Assembly (NCBI GenBank): GCA_021772915.1
Contig: JAJFLB010000056.1
Location: 1-64,000 of the forward strand
Direction of reading: 5' to 3'
DNA from: Gammaproteobacteria bacterium
Lineage (GTDB): Bacteria; Pseudomonadota; Gammaproteobacteria; Xanthomonadales; SZUA-36
Length of the DNA stretch: 64,000 nt
The notes beneath the pieces were generated by a model. The model was not told where the DNA came from. It searched no databases and saw nothing but the letters and a program-made list of their open reading frames with translations. Shown piece by piece: positions 24,489 through 32,902 of the stretch (its first letter is position 1; the number at the start of each line of letters is the position of its first letter). The translations under genes were made by a program, and so were the position numbers.

Positions 24489-25250
24489 CTACTCATCACT
24501 TGCTGCCCGCAAGCTCGCGTAGTACTCGGCCAGTTCTTCGATTTCCTGTTCATTCAGGGCCCTGGCAAGTCTTTCCATTATCTTGCTGTCACGGTCTCCG
24601 TATATATACATATCCATCCGTTCGACGAAAACAGAGGGTTCGAGACCTGCGATCGGTGGATTCTTCCCACGTCCCTGCCCTTGCTTGCCGTGACACTTCG
24701 CACACTTTGATACCGCAGCGGGTGCCTTAACAGGTGTTTCTTCGGTGACTGTTTCCTGTGGATCTGCACTTGTATCTATCGCGCCCGCCACCCAATTTTC
24801 CGGTGAGTGCGGATCGTGGCAAGTGGTGCACCGGGGTGTTTCCTCGCCGGGGAATGGATGGTCTCCGAGTACGATCTGGGGCTGGCGCGCTGGTCGTGCC
24901 GGCATTTCCAGGTGACAGGTCGTGCACAGCCTGATGGTATCGGCTGGTTTTGGCATTGCTCCGTCTTCAGCACATTGCACAGTTGCACCGTGACACACTT
25001 GGCACGCAACCGTTTTGTGGTTGCCGGTTGGCCAATCCGCCTGTCTCTCGGGATGGCACTCCAGCCAATAGCCTGCCCCTTTGTAGAGGGGTTCCCCACT
25101 GGCAATCTCAGGCACAGCATCAGCCCGGTAATAGCCATACTTATAGTAAGACGGGTCCGTCAGGTAGATCTTGGCAAGATAGGCCACAAGCAGGAAGCCA
25201 CCCAACAACAACAGCAGATTTCTAATGTGTTTTGGCATGATTATTTGCAT
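24489..25250 (-). CDS. Membrane-anchored multiheme cytochrome with one altered heme site
   Basis: The protein has about 253 residues; an alternative ATG at 25238 is equally possible. An N-terminal helix (NLLLLLGGFLLVAYLAKIYL) anchors it. The first expected heme site reads GYWLECH: Trp stands where the first Cys of CXXCH should be. Canonical motifs follow: CQVCH, CTTCH, CTTCH and CAKCH. The last lies in a separate C-terminal class I module (GKQGQGRGKNPPIAGLE to LAEYYASLRA). It is the first gene of the second NrfD operon. It probably accepts electrons from the Fe-S/NrfD pair. Confidence 0.85.
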   Translation of the reverse strand: MQIIMPKHIRNLLLLLGGFLLVAYLAKIYLTDPSYYKYGYYRADAVPEIASGEPLYKGAGYWLECHPERQADWPTGNHKTVACQVCHGATVQCAEDGAMPKPADTIRLCTTCHLEMPARPARQPQIVLGDHPFPGEETPRCTTCHDPHSPENWVAGAIDTSADPQETVTEETPVKAPAAVSKCAKCHGKQGQGRGKNPPIAGLEPSVFVERMDMYIYGDRDSKIMERLARALNEQEIEELAEYYASLRAASDE

Positions 25251-25302
25251 CTTTTTAGAAACATTTCGCTGCGAAGTCTAGTTGATGCGATGCTCCCGGC
25301 AG

Positions 25303-25316
25303 TTGACCTACATCAA
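25303..25316. promoter_or_regulatory. Crp/Fnr-family binding site
   Basis: TTGACCTACATCAA has two perfect half-sites (TTGA and TCAA, six bases apart). Its centre is about 60 bp upstream of the minus-strand operon start at 25250, a good distance for activation of that operon. Confidence 0.65.
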
Positions 25317-25382
25317 CAAAATAAATACTGGCTGGCTAAGCCAAGGTCTGTAGACGGTTAGCAGAACCAAATCGCACTTTTC

Positions 25383-25396
25383 TTGATCTATGTCAA
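25383..25396. promoter_or_regulatory. Crp/Fnr-family binding site
   Basis: TTGATCTATGTCAA has both half-sites intact. It lies in the divergent gap, about 133 bp (centre) upstream of the plus-strand gene at 25523. Confidence 0.65.
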
Positions 25397-25423
25397 CTAA
25401 ACCAACGCAAACCAATTTGAATT

Positions 25424-25437
25424 CTGACTTGTGTCAA
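25424..25437. promoter_or_regulatory. Possible Crp/Fnr-family site
   Basis: CTGACTTGTGTCAA has one good half-site (GTCAA) and a degenerate first half. Its centre is about 92 bp upstream of the gene at 25523, close to the 98-bp distance seen at 16976. Confidence 0.4.
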
Positions 25438-25522
25438 CTTGAAGACTGCTTCGTTTGATTAGTATGAGTCGCGATTTAAGTAGAAGTACTAAATCAACAC
25501 AATAAGCAACGAGGAGGTTGTC

Positions 25523-26851
25523 ATGTGTAACAGAGTTTTCAAATTGGTAGTTTCAACAACGAGTATGTTCTTGTTCCTGCTTTTTTCGGGGATGGCACTG
25601 GCCGAGGTTCCACCCACTGATGAAATAGTCATCGGTGGTCAAATGTGGAATAACTGGACCAAAACCTCAGCAGGTGGTTCGGGCGCGCCTACTGGCGAAA
25701 CCAGTGGCGACTATTACCGCTGCAAAGCCTGCCATGGCTGGGAAGGCAAAGGTACGGAAGGCGGCTATGTCAGACGCTCGCGCAAAGACTCCCGTCCCAA
25801 TGCGGGCGCCGGTGACGGTAATGCCACCAGCAGGGTAATCCCCTGGGGTACCGTGACCGCAGCCATGATTACACGTACTGGTACCGGCAGACCGATTACA
25901 CGGGGTAGTGCCAGTTGGGTAGCTCTGGACGCAGAAGCTTCCTCTGCAAATACTGCGGCACACCACAGTGGTTATACCGAGGGTAACCTGCATCCTGATT
26001 ATTCAGCGGCTGCGGCAACCCAGGCAGCAGGTGGTGGAAACATGCCCAATGCCGCAATGACAGCAGCACAGGTGGCCAACGTGGTTGCCTACCTCAACTC
26101 TGGATTAGCGGGTCCGACACCGTTTTTTGACTTTATTTTCCCGGCTTACAATCCCGTCCTTTACGTCATGAAGGCCAATGCAGACGCGGACGCCGGTGAG
26201 ACTTATTACAACACCTTTTGTATGGGCTGCCACGGCGACCCGGCAACGGATCACAACGGTGCCAACGGTGGTGCCCCTGGTGGAGGCATACTGGCTTACC
26301 TGGCTAAAGATGGAAAATTCAGCGAATTCGCCCACAAGGCGATGTGGGGTTCTCCCGATTCAATCATGACCCGTGCTGCCATGGGTTCGCCAACCACGCA
26401 GAATATTACCGACGTAATGAGATATCTGCAGATTCTGGGTAAAACCGGTTTCCCCATGGACGCTTGTCTTGATGGTACCTGGTGGGGCGGCGTGGCCAAA
26501 AGTGGTGAGGGCTTCAATGTTGAGGTTTCTCTCAATGGCGAAGGCAAGAAAATTTTTAATATCTTCTTTTATACCTCTGACCCTGCAGGTGGCAACGTGT
26601 ACCTGATGGCAACGGGTTTGGTAGATGGTAACGCTGCCGACGTGGTAGTGAGCATCGCTGCTGGTGGCACGTGGGATGATCCCACTGGCGTGGCCACTGC
26701 TGATTGGGGCGCGGGAAGGTTCGTTGTGAACGACCGGGGAACGGTAATCGGTATGACAGTGACTCCGAATGCCACACAAGTAGCTGCCGGATACACCGCC
26801 GTAACTTATGACCTGATTCGTACAACGACCCCAGTAAACGCCTGTTCGTAA
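25523..26851 (+). CDS. Secreted diheme cytochrome c with C-terminal beta domain
   Basis: The 442-residue protein has a signal peptide (cleavage near ALAE) and two heme sites, CKACHGWEGKG and CMGCHGDPATD, in two class I-like modules separated by a Gly/Ala-rich stretch. From about residue 315 a second domain begins: DGTWWGGVAKSGEGFNVEV, then FFYTSDPAGGNVYLMATG and a GGTWDDP segment. The same pattern ends the octaheme protein at 16976-18520, although the cytochrome parts are unrelated. The gene is divergent from the second NrfD operon and shares its FNR-box region. It has GAGGAGG upstream of the start and a strong terminator after it. Confidence 0.85.
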   Translation: MCNRVFKLVVSTTSMFLFLLFSGMALAEVPPTDEIVIGGQMWNNWTKTSAGGSGAPTGETSGDYYRCKACHGWEGKGTEGGYVRRSRKDSRPNAGAGDGNATSRVIPWGTVTAAMITRTGTGRPITRGSASWVALDAEASSANTAAHHSGYTEGNLHPDYSAAAATQAAGGGNMPNAAMTAAQVANVVAYLNSGLAGPTPFFDFIFPAYNPVLYVMKANADADAGETYYNTFCMGCHGDPATDHNGANGGAPGGGILAYLAKDGKFSEFAHKAMWGSPDSIMTRAAMGSPTTQNITDVMRYLQILGKTGFPMDACLDGTWWGGVAKSGEGFNVEVSLNGEGKKIFNIFFYTSDPAGGNVYLMATGLVDGNAADVVVSIAAGGTWDDPTGVATADWGAGRFVVNDRGTVIGMTVTPNATQVAAGYTAVTYDLIRTTTPVNACS

Positions 26852-26933
26852 GGGCAAGTTAGGGTTAGTTAAGGTCAGATATCGACGAGGTTATCAAGAC
26901 TGACGGCTATTAAGCCAGCGTCAGGAACCCCGG

Positions 26934-26963
26934 AAAAACGCCGCCTTTCGAGGCGGCGTTTTT
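26934..26963. terminator. Bidirectional rho-independent terminator
   Basis: A 13-bp perfect stem (AAAAACGCCGCCT pairing with AGGCGGCGTTTTT) closes a TTCG tetraloop. A and T runs on both sides make it functional on both strands, and it sits between convergent genes. It overlaps the last two bases of the minus-strand gene at 26962. Confidence 0.92.
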
Positions 26964-27717
26964 ATGGGTCACTGCCGTAGAAATCCCGCTCCCAGCGCGC
27001 ATGGTTCCGCTGTGCGTCTTTTATCAATGGGCTAAAGCGGGCCACGAACACCACAAAACGGTTCAGCCATTCGATCGGCCATCGGCAGGGACGCAGAAAA
27101 TCCACGAATAGCACCACCCGCTCACCATCAGTGTCGTTGTGTACTTCATGGTCAAGGGCATCATCAAAAATTAACACTTCTCCCGGTAGCCAGTAACGCC
27201 GCTGCGATGCCACCCGTATCCAACAGCGTTCTGCAGGCTCAGGAATAACCAGCCCCAGATGCAACCGTAATACACCGTTGTACGGACCCCGGTGCGGTGG
27301 CAACTTCTTACCCGCCTGCAGGATTGAAAAAAACGCGGTACGCACACCCGGGATGTAACTCAGTGCCTTGGCCGTGGCCGGACATTGCTGCAGATTCCGC
27401 TCACAGCGAAAGCCGTATCCCAACAGCATAAAGGTCTTCCACTGGTTATCCTTGCTGATATACCCGACTTCCTCTGAGATGTCCTGAAAGGCCGGCAGCC
27501 GTTCCCGCATAGCCCGTACGTCGTCGGCCTCCGCGCACACTGCCTGCCAATCGGACTTCAACTCCTTCAGCCAGGGGAAATACGCCTCGTCAAAAAACGG
27601 CGTGGCACCCACACGTGAGTTTGCCGCCACCCGTCGTTCCATCCAGTTGATCAACGCAAAAACAGCTTTGCCGGCCAGGCTGACCGGTTGATTAAAGGGG
27701 CGTTCCTGGGCGCTCAT
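26962..27717 (-). CDS. Aspartyl/asparaginyl beta-hydroxylase family protein (LpxO/OlsC-like)
   Basis: The protein has 251 residues from the ATG at 27717; the longer frame starts with a TTG. The family signature is clear: PPHRGPYNGVLRLHLGLVIP with the first iron-binding His, then GEVLIFDDALDHEVHNDTDGERVVLFVDF with the second His and the 2-oxoglutarate-binding Arg. Such Fe(II)/2-oxoglutarate enzymes include LpxO (lipid A) and OlsC (ornithine-lipid hydroxylase). The upstream gene, 78 bp away on the same strand, looks like an ornithine-lipid synthase, so a lipid hydroxylase role is the best guess. Its 3' end runs into the shared terminator. Confidence 0.82.
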   Translation of the reverse strand: MSAQERPFNQPVSLAGKAVFALINWMERRVAANSRVGATPFFDEAYFPWLKELKSDWQAVCAEADDVRAMRERLPAFQDISEEVGYISKDNQWKTFMLLGYGFRCERNLQQCPATAKALSYIPGVRTAFFSILQAGKKLPPHRGPYNGVLRLHLGLVIPEPAERCWIRVASQRRYWLPGEVLIFDDALDHEVHNDTDGERVVLFVDFLRPCRWPIEWLNRFVVFVARFSPLIKDAQRNHARWERDFYGSDP

Positions 27718-27794
27718 ATAGCAAACCCCGCAAGTACACAGGTTAGGCAACAGGTTCTTGCCTGGTTACAAGGCATCGACCTTTACCCTTGTGT

Positions 27795-29564
27795 TTATTT
27801 GCATGTCTGGTTTCTGATCTGAGTTTCTGCGTCGGGCGTGTAGGCAAGATAAGCCTCCGCATCCTGGCCAAGAAAAGTAGACAAGGTCTTACTCGAGACC
27901 TCTTCCATATCGACCATCAACAATAGCCCCGGTGTATCGTTGAAGTTGGGGTCAACGGCAACACAGTGGAATTTGGCGCCGATCTTGTAATAGTGTTTAA
28001 GCAAAACGGGCACGTCCTTGCCTTCATTATCCAGACCGCGAACCAGGCTGGATAGCGTCTTGAGATTCAGTTCTTTTTTCTCTTGCCTGTAGCTTTGCCA
28101 TTCAGCATTAGCCAGCTGCGGCAATGCGTGACGCGGTCGTACCTGTGGCAATGGCTCGATCAAGCTGTCACACATCAACGCAACGGCACGATCGTCGTAC
28201 TGGCGGGACAGGGAAACCGTACCGTAAAGACGACGATAACGAGGATGGGCAACCAGGAAACGACCAATGCCTCTCCACAAAAGGTACAGCGCATGGAAGC
28301 TTTTTTGCTGTTCGGGCACAACAAATGAACGACCCAGCTCGAGAGCGGGTGGCATATTGTCATAAAACGCGTCGTCAAACTGAAACATTTGAGTCAGGTA
28401 AACAGATTCCGCTCCCTGGCGGCGCAATTGATCAGTTTTACCCATTCGATAGGCACCAACCAGCGAGTGCGTCTGGTTGTCCCACACAAAAAGCTGCACG
28501 TAGGTGGCATCAAAGTCGTCACCGTCCCGCGGCTGGCCACTGCCCTCGTCGTACAGACGAAACACCCTTTCGCGCTCACGGGCGATATCGTCTACCAGGT
28601 GCGGTATTTGACTGGCTTGGGCGTAGAACACAGAATATTGTTTGAAGTCCAGCAATCGCTGTTTGTCGGGGAGCAGACTCAATTCAGTTTCGATCAATGC
28701 CGGGTCACTGAGCGCCGCCAGCGGCGCGAGCTCGGTTTCCAGAGCGGATACAGGTGGAATTTGTGGTTCCTGCAGATAGGTCATCAAGCGGGCGTAACGG
28801 GTAAGCTCCCTGGCATCCATATGACGCCAGACCTCGGTAGCAATCGGATGACCAATATTGAATCTGATGGTCCTTCCTTGTTGACGCAGCAACTCCCGGG
28901 GCAACAGCAACATCTTGGAACGATCCCACAACTTACCGAGGGTTTGAAACAAGGGACTGTTGGTACCCCTGAAAAACACCGGCAACAGGGTTGCACCGGT
29001 TTTCTTCGCCAGGTGCCCAACGATACGGTTCCAGTCCCCGTCTCTGATTCGATCGCTGCCGTGCGGAGAGAATGAAACCCGCCCTGCGGGAAAAATCACC
29101 AGCACACCCCCTGCTTTAAGATGCGCTTCGCAGTGACGAATAGAGGAAAGATTTTGCTGGGTAACCTTGAGTGGATTGGTCGCAACAAAGAGCGGCTGCA
29201 ATTCATGAAAAACCTGTAAGCCCGTGTTGGCAAGAAACTTGATGTCTGTACGCACACTCTTGAGCACTTGCGCCAGTGCCAACATCTCGACCCCCCCAAA
29301 AGGGTGGTTGCTTGTTACCAGCAGTGGCCCCTCTGCGGGAATAAGATTCCGGATCCCCTCAGGTGTAGATTTCACGCTGATATTCAGTACTTCCAGACCA
29401 CGTCTGACAAATTCGTAGGATGGTAATCCATGGAGCTGACGATAGACCCGATTAACTGCCTTCAAGCCAAGCAACCGATCAAGAACCGGTGCTGATAAAG
29501 TCAGCCAGGCTGGTGCACCGCGCTCTGCGAGCGCACGCAATCCAATTTCGGGGCTAGCCCGCAT
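27795..29564 (-). CDS. olsF: Bifunctional acyltransferase, OlsF-like ornithine-lipid synthase
   Basis: The protein has about 589 residues from the ATG at 29564. Upstream in-frame ATGs exist, but that stretch contains a hairpin. The N-terminal half is a PlsC-type acyltransferase with SNHPFGGVE (catalytic His-x4-Asp variant) and FPAGRVS. The C-terminal half is a GNAT-like domain of the OlsB/hemolysin type (ALELGRSFVV, SFHALYLLWRGIGRFLVAHP, LYGTVSLSRQY). This order, O-acyltransferase then N-acyltransferase, is that of OlsF, which makes ornithine lipids in one polypeptide. The tail contains a DPNFNDTPGLLLMVD segment typical of the family. Its partner is the hydroxylase-like gene downstream. Confidence 0.8.
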   Translation of the reverse strand: MRASPEIGLRALAERGAPAWLTLSAPVLDRLLGLKAVNRVYRQLHGLPSYEFVRRGLEVLNISVKSTPEGIRNLIPAEGPLLVTSNHPFGGVEMLALAQVLKSVRTDIKFLANTGLQVFHELQPLFVATNPLKVTQQNLSSIRHCEAHLKAGGVLVIFPAGRVSFSPHGSDRIRDGDWNRIVGHLAKKTGATLLPVFFRGTNSPLFQTLGKLWDRSKMLLLPRELLRQQGRTIRFNIGHPIATEVWRHMDARELTRYARLMTYLQEPQIPPVSALETELAPLAALSDPALIETELSLLPDKQRLLDFKQYSVFYAQASQIPHLVDDIARERERVFRLYDEGSGQPRDGDDFDATYVQLFVWDNQTHSLVGAYRMGKTDQLRRQGAESVYLTQMFQFDDAFYDNMPPALELGRSFVVPEQQKSFHALYLLWRGIGRFLVAHPRYRRLYGTVSLSRQYDDRAVALMCDSLIEPLPQVRPRHALPQLANAEWQSYRQEKKELNLKTLSSLVRGLDNEGKDVPVLLKHYYKIGAKFHCVAVDPNFNDTPGLLLMVDMEEVSSKTLSTFLGQDAEAYLAYTPDAETQIRNQTCK

Positions 29565-29626
29565 ATTGCACCAGTATCCGTGTTGATGGCATCGGACAGA
29601 TACGGTTGGACGCCGGGATGGACTGA

Positions 29627-29650
29627 AGGCCATAGCCGTAGCTATGGCCT
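29627..29650. repeat. Intergenic hairpin
   Basis: AGGCCATAGC pairs perfectly with GCTATGGCCT around a CGTA loop. It lies within the 5' region of the olsF-like gene and argues that the coding start is downstream. The 29565-29949 gap holds no other gene that I can see. Confidence 0.45.
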
Positions 29651-29949
29651 GAGGGAAGCTCAAGTCCAGTCGTATATGGCCAAGCCAGGACCGGGATAGG
29701 TATTGGGCCGGGTACCTTGTGTAACTCGGAACTAGTCAATAAATACGCCATTCAATTCAACAGATTCACATAAATGAAGTGAGGCCCTATACCGGCTGGT
29801 GCAAATATGCGGGCTCGTGTTCATCGGTACGCATCTGTTCCTAAGATCGAAATATCAAACAGTTTCTTTCAGGAAACCATCAAACCCGCCTGAACGTCGC
29901 GAAAATGGGATATGCCACCTTGCGCAGGCGGCCTGGCTGAGTTTACCTG

Positions 29950-30270
29950 TCAGTCAGCGCTCAGGCTGGCCCAGTAGGCTGCCAAATCGGCCAGGTCCTG
30001 CTCACCCAGGTTTTCTGTATACAGATGCATTATGCCATCCACGGAGGGGCGTTCCCCACTTTCAAAGGCCTTGAGCTGGTTGTAGATATGAGCTTCACCG
30101 AGACCTGCAATCCTCGGTGACTCAAAACTTCCCTTGCCGTCAGAACCGTGGCAACTGATACAATCATTGGTCAGCGTTTTACCCCTGACCGGGTCACCAC
30201 CCGCCTGGACCTCACCGGCCGTCAATAACAAAACGAATAAGGCTGTGACGATTGGATTTCTGATCAGCAT
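29950..30270 (-). CDS. Small periplasmic monoheme cytochrome c
   Basis: The 106-residue protein has a signal peptide (cleavage near VQAGGD), a single CISCHGSDGKGS heme site and a C-terminal DLADLAAYWASLS helix. AGGAGG precedes the start. It is the third copy of the small carrier family in the window (others at 16405 and 20125) but lies apart from any respiratory operon. No FNR-like box is seen upstream. The 245-bp gap to the divergent DUF1538 gene holds no further gene. Confidence 0.88.
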   Translation of the reverse strand: MLIRNPIVTALFVLLLTAGEVQAGGDPVRGKTLTNDCISCHGSDGKGSFESPRIAGLGEAHIYNQLKAFESGERPSVDGIMHLYTENLGEQDLADLAAYWASLSAD

Positions 30271-30515
30271 TGAACGGTCCTCCTGTGATAACTGGTGGCT
30301 GGATAACGCGACCCATTATATCTTTTATTACATCCGGAAGCCCAAGTTGTGGGGATAGTGCCTTCAGGCTTCAGGCCCACGGCTCCATGGCATTGCAGTG
30401 CTTTAATCCCCACAGTAATTGTCCGCCACCGTTGCGCTGGATGATTGTATGGTCAGCAGTGCTGCAGCCTCTTATATCTGTGATAATAACGACCTGTTTC
30501 GCTGAAAATTACAAA

Positions 30516-31310
30516 ATGCACCCGGCTGATAACCCGCTCCTTCCTAACCAAAACAAAAAGAGACCGTTGGGAGTCCTATGGGCCATCTTGCGCAAAGCGG
30601 CTAAGCCATTAATCGAAAGCGCCTTCGCTCTGTTGCCTATCATACTGGTGATCGCATTCTTTCAGTTGATCGTGCTACGCCAACCCATTCCCAATATGGG
30701 TCAGATGTTATGGGGCAGTTTGTTGGTGCTCACCGGCCTAGCGCTGTTTGTGCAAGGCCTGCAAATGGCATTGTTTCCCCTGGGTGAGGAGATGGCTTAC
30801 AACTTTGTCCGTAAGGGCAATCTATGGTGGTTGTTGGTGTTTGCATTTGCCCTGGGTTTCGGAACTACGGTGGCTGAGCCTGCATTAATCGCCATATCGC
30901 AGGAAGCGGCTCGCATCGCCGCCTCCGGGCGCCTCATCCATGACTCTGCCGAGGCATTGAACAACTACGCCATTGGTCTGCGACTGACAGTAGCACTTGC
31001 GGTTGGAGTTGCTCTCGTGCTGGGTGTATTCAGAATTCTTAAAGGCTGGCCGGTGCAATACCTGATTATCGGAGGGTATTTTGCCGTGGTGATCATGACC
31101 TATTTCGCCCCCCCCGAGATTATCGGCATAGCCTATGATTCAGGTGGCGTGACAACATCAACTGTCACGGTACCGCTGGTCGCGGCACTGGGTATCGGTT
31201 TGGCCAAAACCATTCACGGCCGTGATCCGTTAATAGACGGGTTTGGTTTGATCGCCTTTGCCTCACTGACACCCATGATTTTTGTCATGGCCTACGGGAT
31301 GCTGTTCTGA
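30516..31310 (+). CDS. DUF1538 membrane protein, first copy
   Basis: The protein has 264 residues from the ATG at 30516. The long upstream in-frame extension is not protein-like and lacks a ribosome site. About seven helices include the family signature FGTTVAEPALIAIS and the repeated YDSGGVTTSTVTVPLVAALG segment. It is translationally coupled (TGATG) to the second DUF1538 gene, followed by PII-like and CBS genes. This gene order is, from memory, a recurrent cassette. A transporter regulated by nucleotide-binding partners is plausible, but the substrate is unknown. Confidence 0.8.
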   Translation: MHPADNPLLPNQNKKRPLGVLWAILRKAAKPLIESAFALLPIILVIAFFQLIVLRQPIPNMGQMLWGSLLVLTGLALFVQGLQMALFPLGEEMAYNFVRKGNLWWLLVFAFALGFGTTVAEPALIAISQEAARIAASGRLIHDSAEALNNYAIGLRLTVALAVGVALVLGVFRILKGWPVQYLIIGGYFAVVIMTYFAPPEIIGIAYDSGGVTTSTVTVPLVAALGIGLAKTIHGRDPLIDGFGLIAFASLTPMIFVMAYGMLF

Positions 31311-32098
31311 TGGATGGCCTGGTCAGTTTCGGTTACACCCAGCTTGCCATGTTAAGAGATGTGGTGCCCATTGCAGCCATCCTGATCGGCTTTCAGATCC
31401 TGGTTCTGCGCCAACCCATCAAAAGCCCCGCACAAGTCACAATCGGCATGGTCCTGGTTCTACTGGGGCTCGCCATGTTTTTGCAAGGTCTGCAAATGGC
31501 GCTGTTTCCCTTGGGACGTTTGATGGCCGCACAACTTACTGCAGCGGATTTCATTTATGGCAGCGAAACCGGGACGCCATTGCAGGTACATTGGCTGGAC
31601 TACCTGTGGGTCTATGTCTTCGCCGCAGCCATAGGTTTTGCCACCACCATTGCAGAACCCGCGCTACTGGCGGTCGCCATTAAGGCCAACCACGTATCCG
31701 GCGGTACGATCACCGTGCGAGGGCTGCGACTCGCGGTCGCTGTTGGTGCCTCAATGGGTGTGACGCTTGGTGTGTTGCGTATTGTTACCGGCACGCCCCT
31801 GCATTGGTACATCATCAGTGGCTATGTTGTGGTGATAATCCAGACTACACTGACACCAAAACGAATTATTCCGTTGGCCTATGACTCCGGTGGTGTAACC
31901 ACCTCAACAGTGACCGTGCCGCTGGTGGCGGCGCTGGGTCTTGGACTGGCCGAGACCATTCCGGGTCGCAGCCCGCTACTTGACGGCTTCGGCTTGATCG
32001 CGTTTACCTGCCTGTTTCCCATCATGTCCGTCATGGGCTACGCACAACTGGTTGAATTCAAAGCACGGTGGCTGGCACGCCGTAACAGACAGGATTAA
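31310..32098 (+). CDS. DUF1538 membrane protein, second copy
   Basis: The 262-residue integral membrane protein is homologous to the preceding one throughout: LRQPIKSPAQ, LQMALFPLGRLM, TTIAEPALLAVA, and YDSGGVTTSTVTVPLVAALG. The repeated Ser/Thr-Gly-rich loop next to a helix could be a substrate or ion site. It overlaps the first copy by one base (stop TGA shares its last base with the ATG). The pair may form a heterodimer like other inverted-repeat transporters. It is followed 25 bp later by the PII-like gene. Confidence 0.82.
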   Translation: MDGLVSFGYTQLAMLRDVVPIAAILIGFQILVLRQPIKSPAQVTIGMVLVLLGLAMFLQGLQMALFPLGRLMAAQLTAADFIYGSETGTPLQVHWLDYLWVYVFAAAIGFATTIAEPALLAVAIKANHVSGGTITVRGLRLAVAVGASMGVTLGVLRIVTGTPLHWYIISGYVVVIIQTTLTPKRIIPLAYDSGGVTTSTVTVPLVAALGLGLAETIPGRSPLLDGFGLIAFTCLFPIMSVMGYAQLVEFKARWLARRNRQD

Positions 32099-32123
32099 AA
32101 TTACTGCTTAACGAGGTATAGAT

Positions 32124-32474
32124 ATGCATTTTAAATTGATTATTATTATGGCCGAAGACAAGCGCACACAGGACATCCTCGAGGCCGCACGCAAGGCCGG
32201 AACAACTGGCTGCACCGTACTGAATCAGGCTCGTGGTGAAGGTGTTAGCCCGGCCAAGACGTTTCTGGGTCTCAGTATTGACAGCCAGGTCGATGTGATC
32301 ATGTTGCTGGCTGAAGAACATATGAGCAGGGAAATCATGGAAAAGGTGGCGACAGCAGGGCAATTCGAAGAAACCCCCGGCAGCGGTATCGCCATTCAAA
32401 TCGATGTCGAGGATGCCATTGGGGTACGTCACCAGATTGCAGCGCTGGCCGAGGCCGTGGAGGACAAGCTATGA
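32124..32474 (+). CDS. PII-like signalling protein
   Basis: The 116-residue protein has the PII ferredoxin-like fold pattern: MHFKLIIIMAEDKRTQDILEA for strand 1 and helix 1, AGTTGCTVLNQARGEG for strand 2 and start of the T-loop region, and SIDSQVDVIMLLAE for strand 3. The T-loop differs from GlnB/GlnK, and the uridylylated Tyr is not visible. It probably senses a nucleotide or metabolite and docks on the DUF1538 pair. It overlaps the CBS gene by 4 bp. Confidence 0.78.
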   Translation: MHFKLIIIMAEDKRTQDILEAARKAGTTGCTVLNQARGEGVSPAKTFLGLSIDSQVDVIMLLAEEHMSREIMEKVATAGQFEETPGSGIAIQIDVEDAIGVRHQIAALAEAVEDKL

Positions 32475-32902
32475 AAAGTAAAAGAAATGTCATACGTGTA
32501 AGTGACGTCATGAAAACAGATGTAGACGTGATGGACGGCATGCTGACGGTGGACGAGGCATTGAAAACGATGAAATTCCCGGAAACACGCACCCTGATCG
32601 TTGACAAGCGGCATCCGGATGACGAGTACGGTGTGGTCATGTTCCGAGACATGGCCAAGAAGGTACTTGCCCGTAACCATGCGCCCAACCGTGTTAATGT
32701 CTACGAAATCATGTCCAAGCCCGTGATCTCCGTGCACCCGGAGATGGACATACGCTATTGCACACGTTTGTTTGACCACTTTGGAATATCGCGGGCCCCC
32801 GTTTTGAAAGACGGCGAAATCATTGGTCTGGTCAGCTATACGGACATTGTGCTTAAGGGTCTGATAAGCATTATGGAAGGAACCGGTGATGGCACCTTGT
32901 AA
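32471..32902 (+). CDS. Soluble tandem CBS-domain protein
   Basis: The 143-residue protein has two CBS motifs: VSDVMKTDVDVMDGMLTVDE with TRTLIVDKRHPDDEYGVV, and YEIMSKPVISVHPEMDIRYC with SRAPVLKDGEIIGLVSYTDI. It lacks any membrane segment, unlike the CBS protein at 21797. Translational coupling to the PII-like gene suggests that both regulate the DUF1538 proteins according to adenylate charge. The next 274 bp hold no gene I can support. Confidence 0.82.
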   Translation: MKSKRNVIRVSDVMKTDVDVMDGMLTVDEALKTMKFPETRTLIVDKRHPDDEYGVVMFRDMAKKVLARNHAPNRVNVYEIMSKPVISVHPEMDIRYCTRLFDHFGISRAPVLKDGEIIGLVSYTDIVLKGLISIMEGTGDGTL

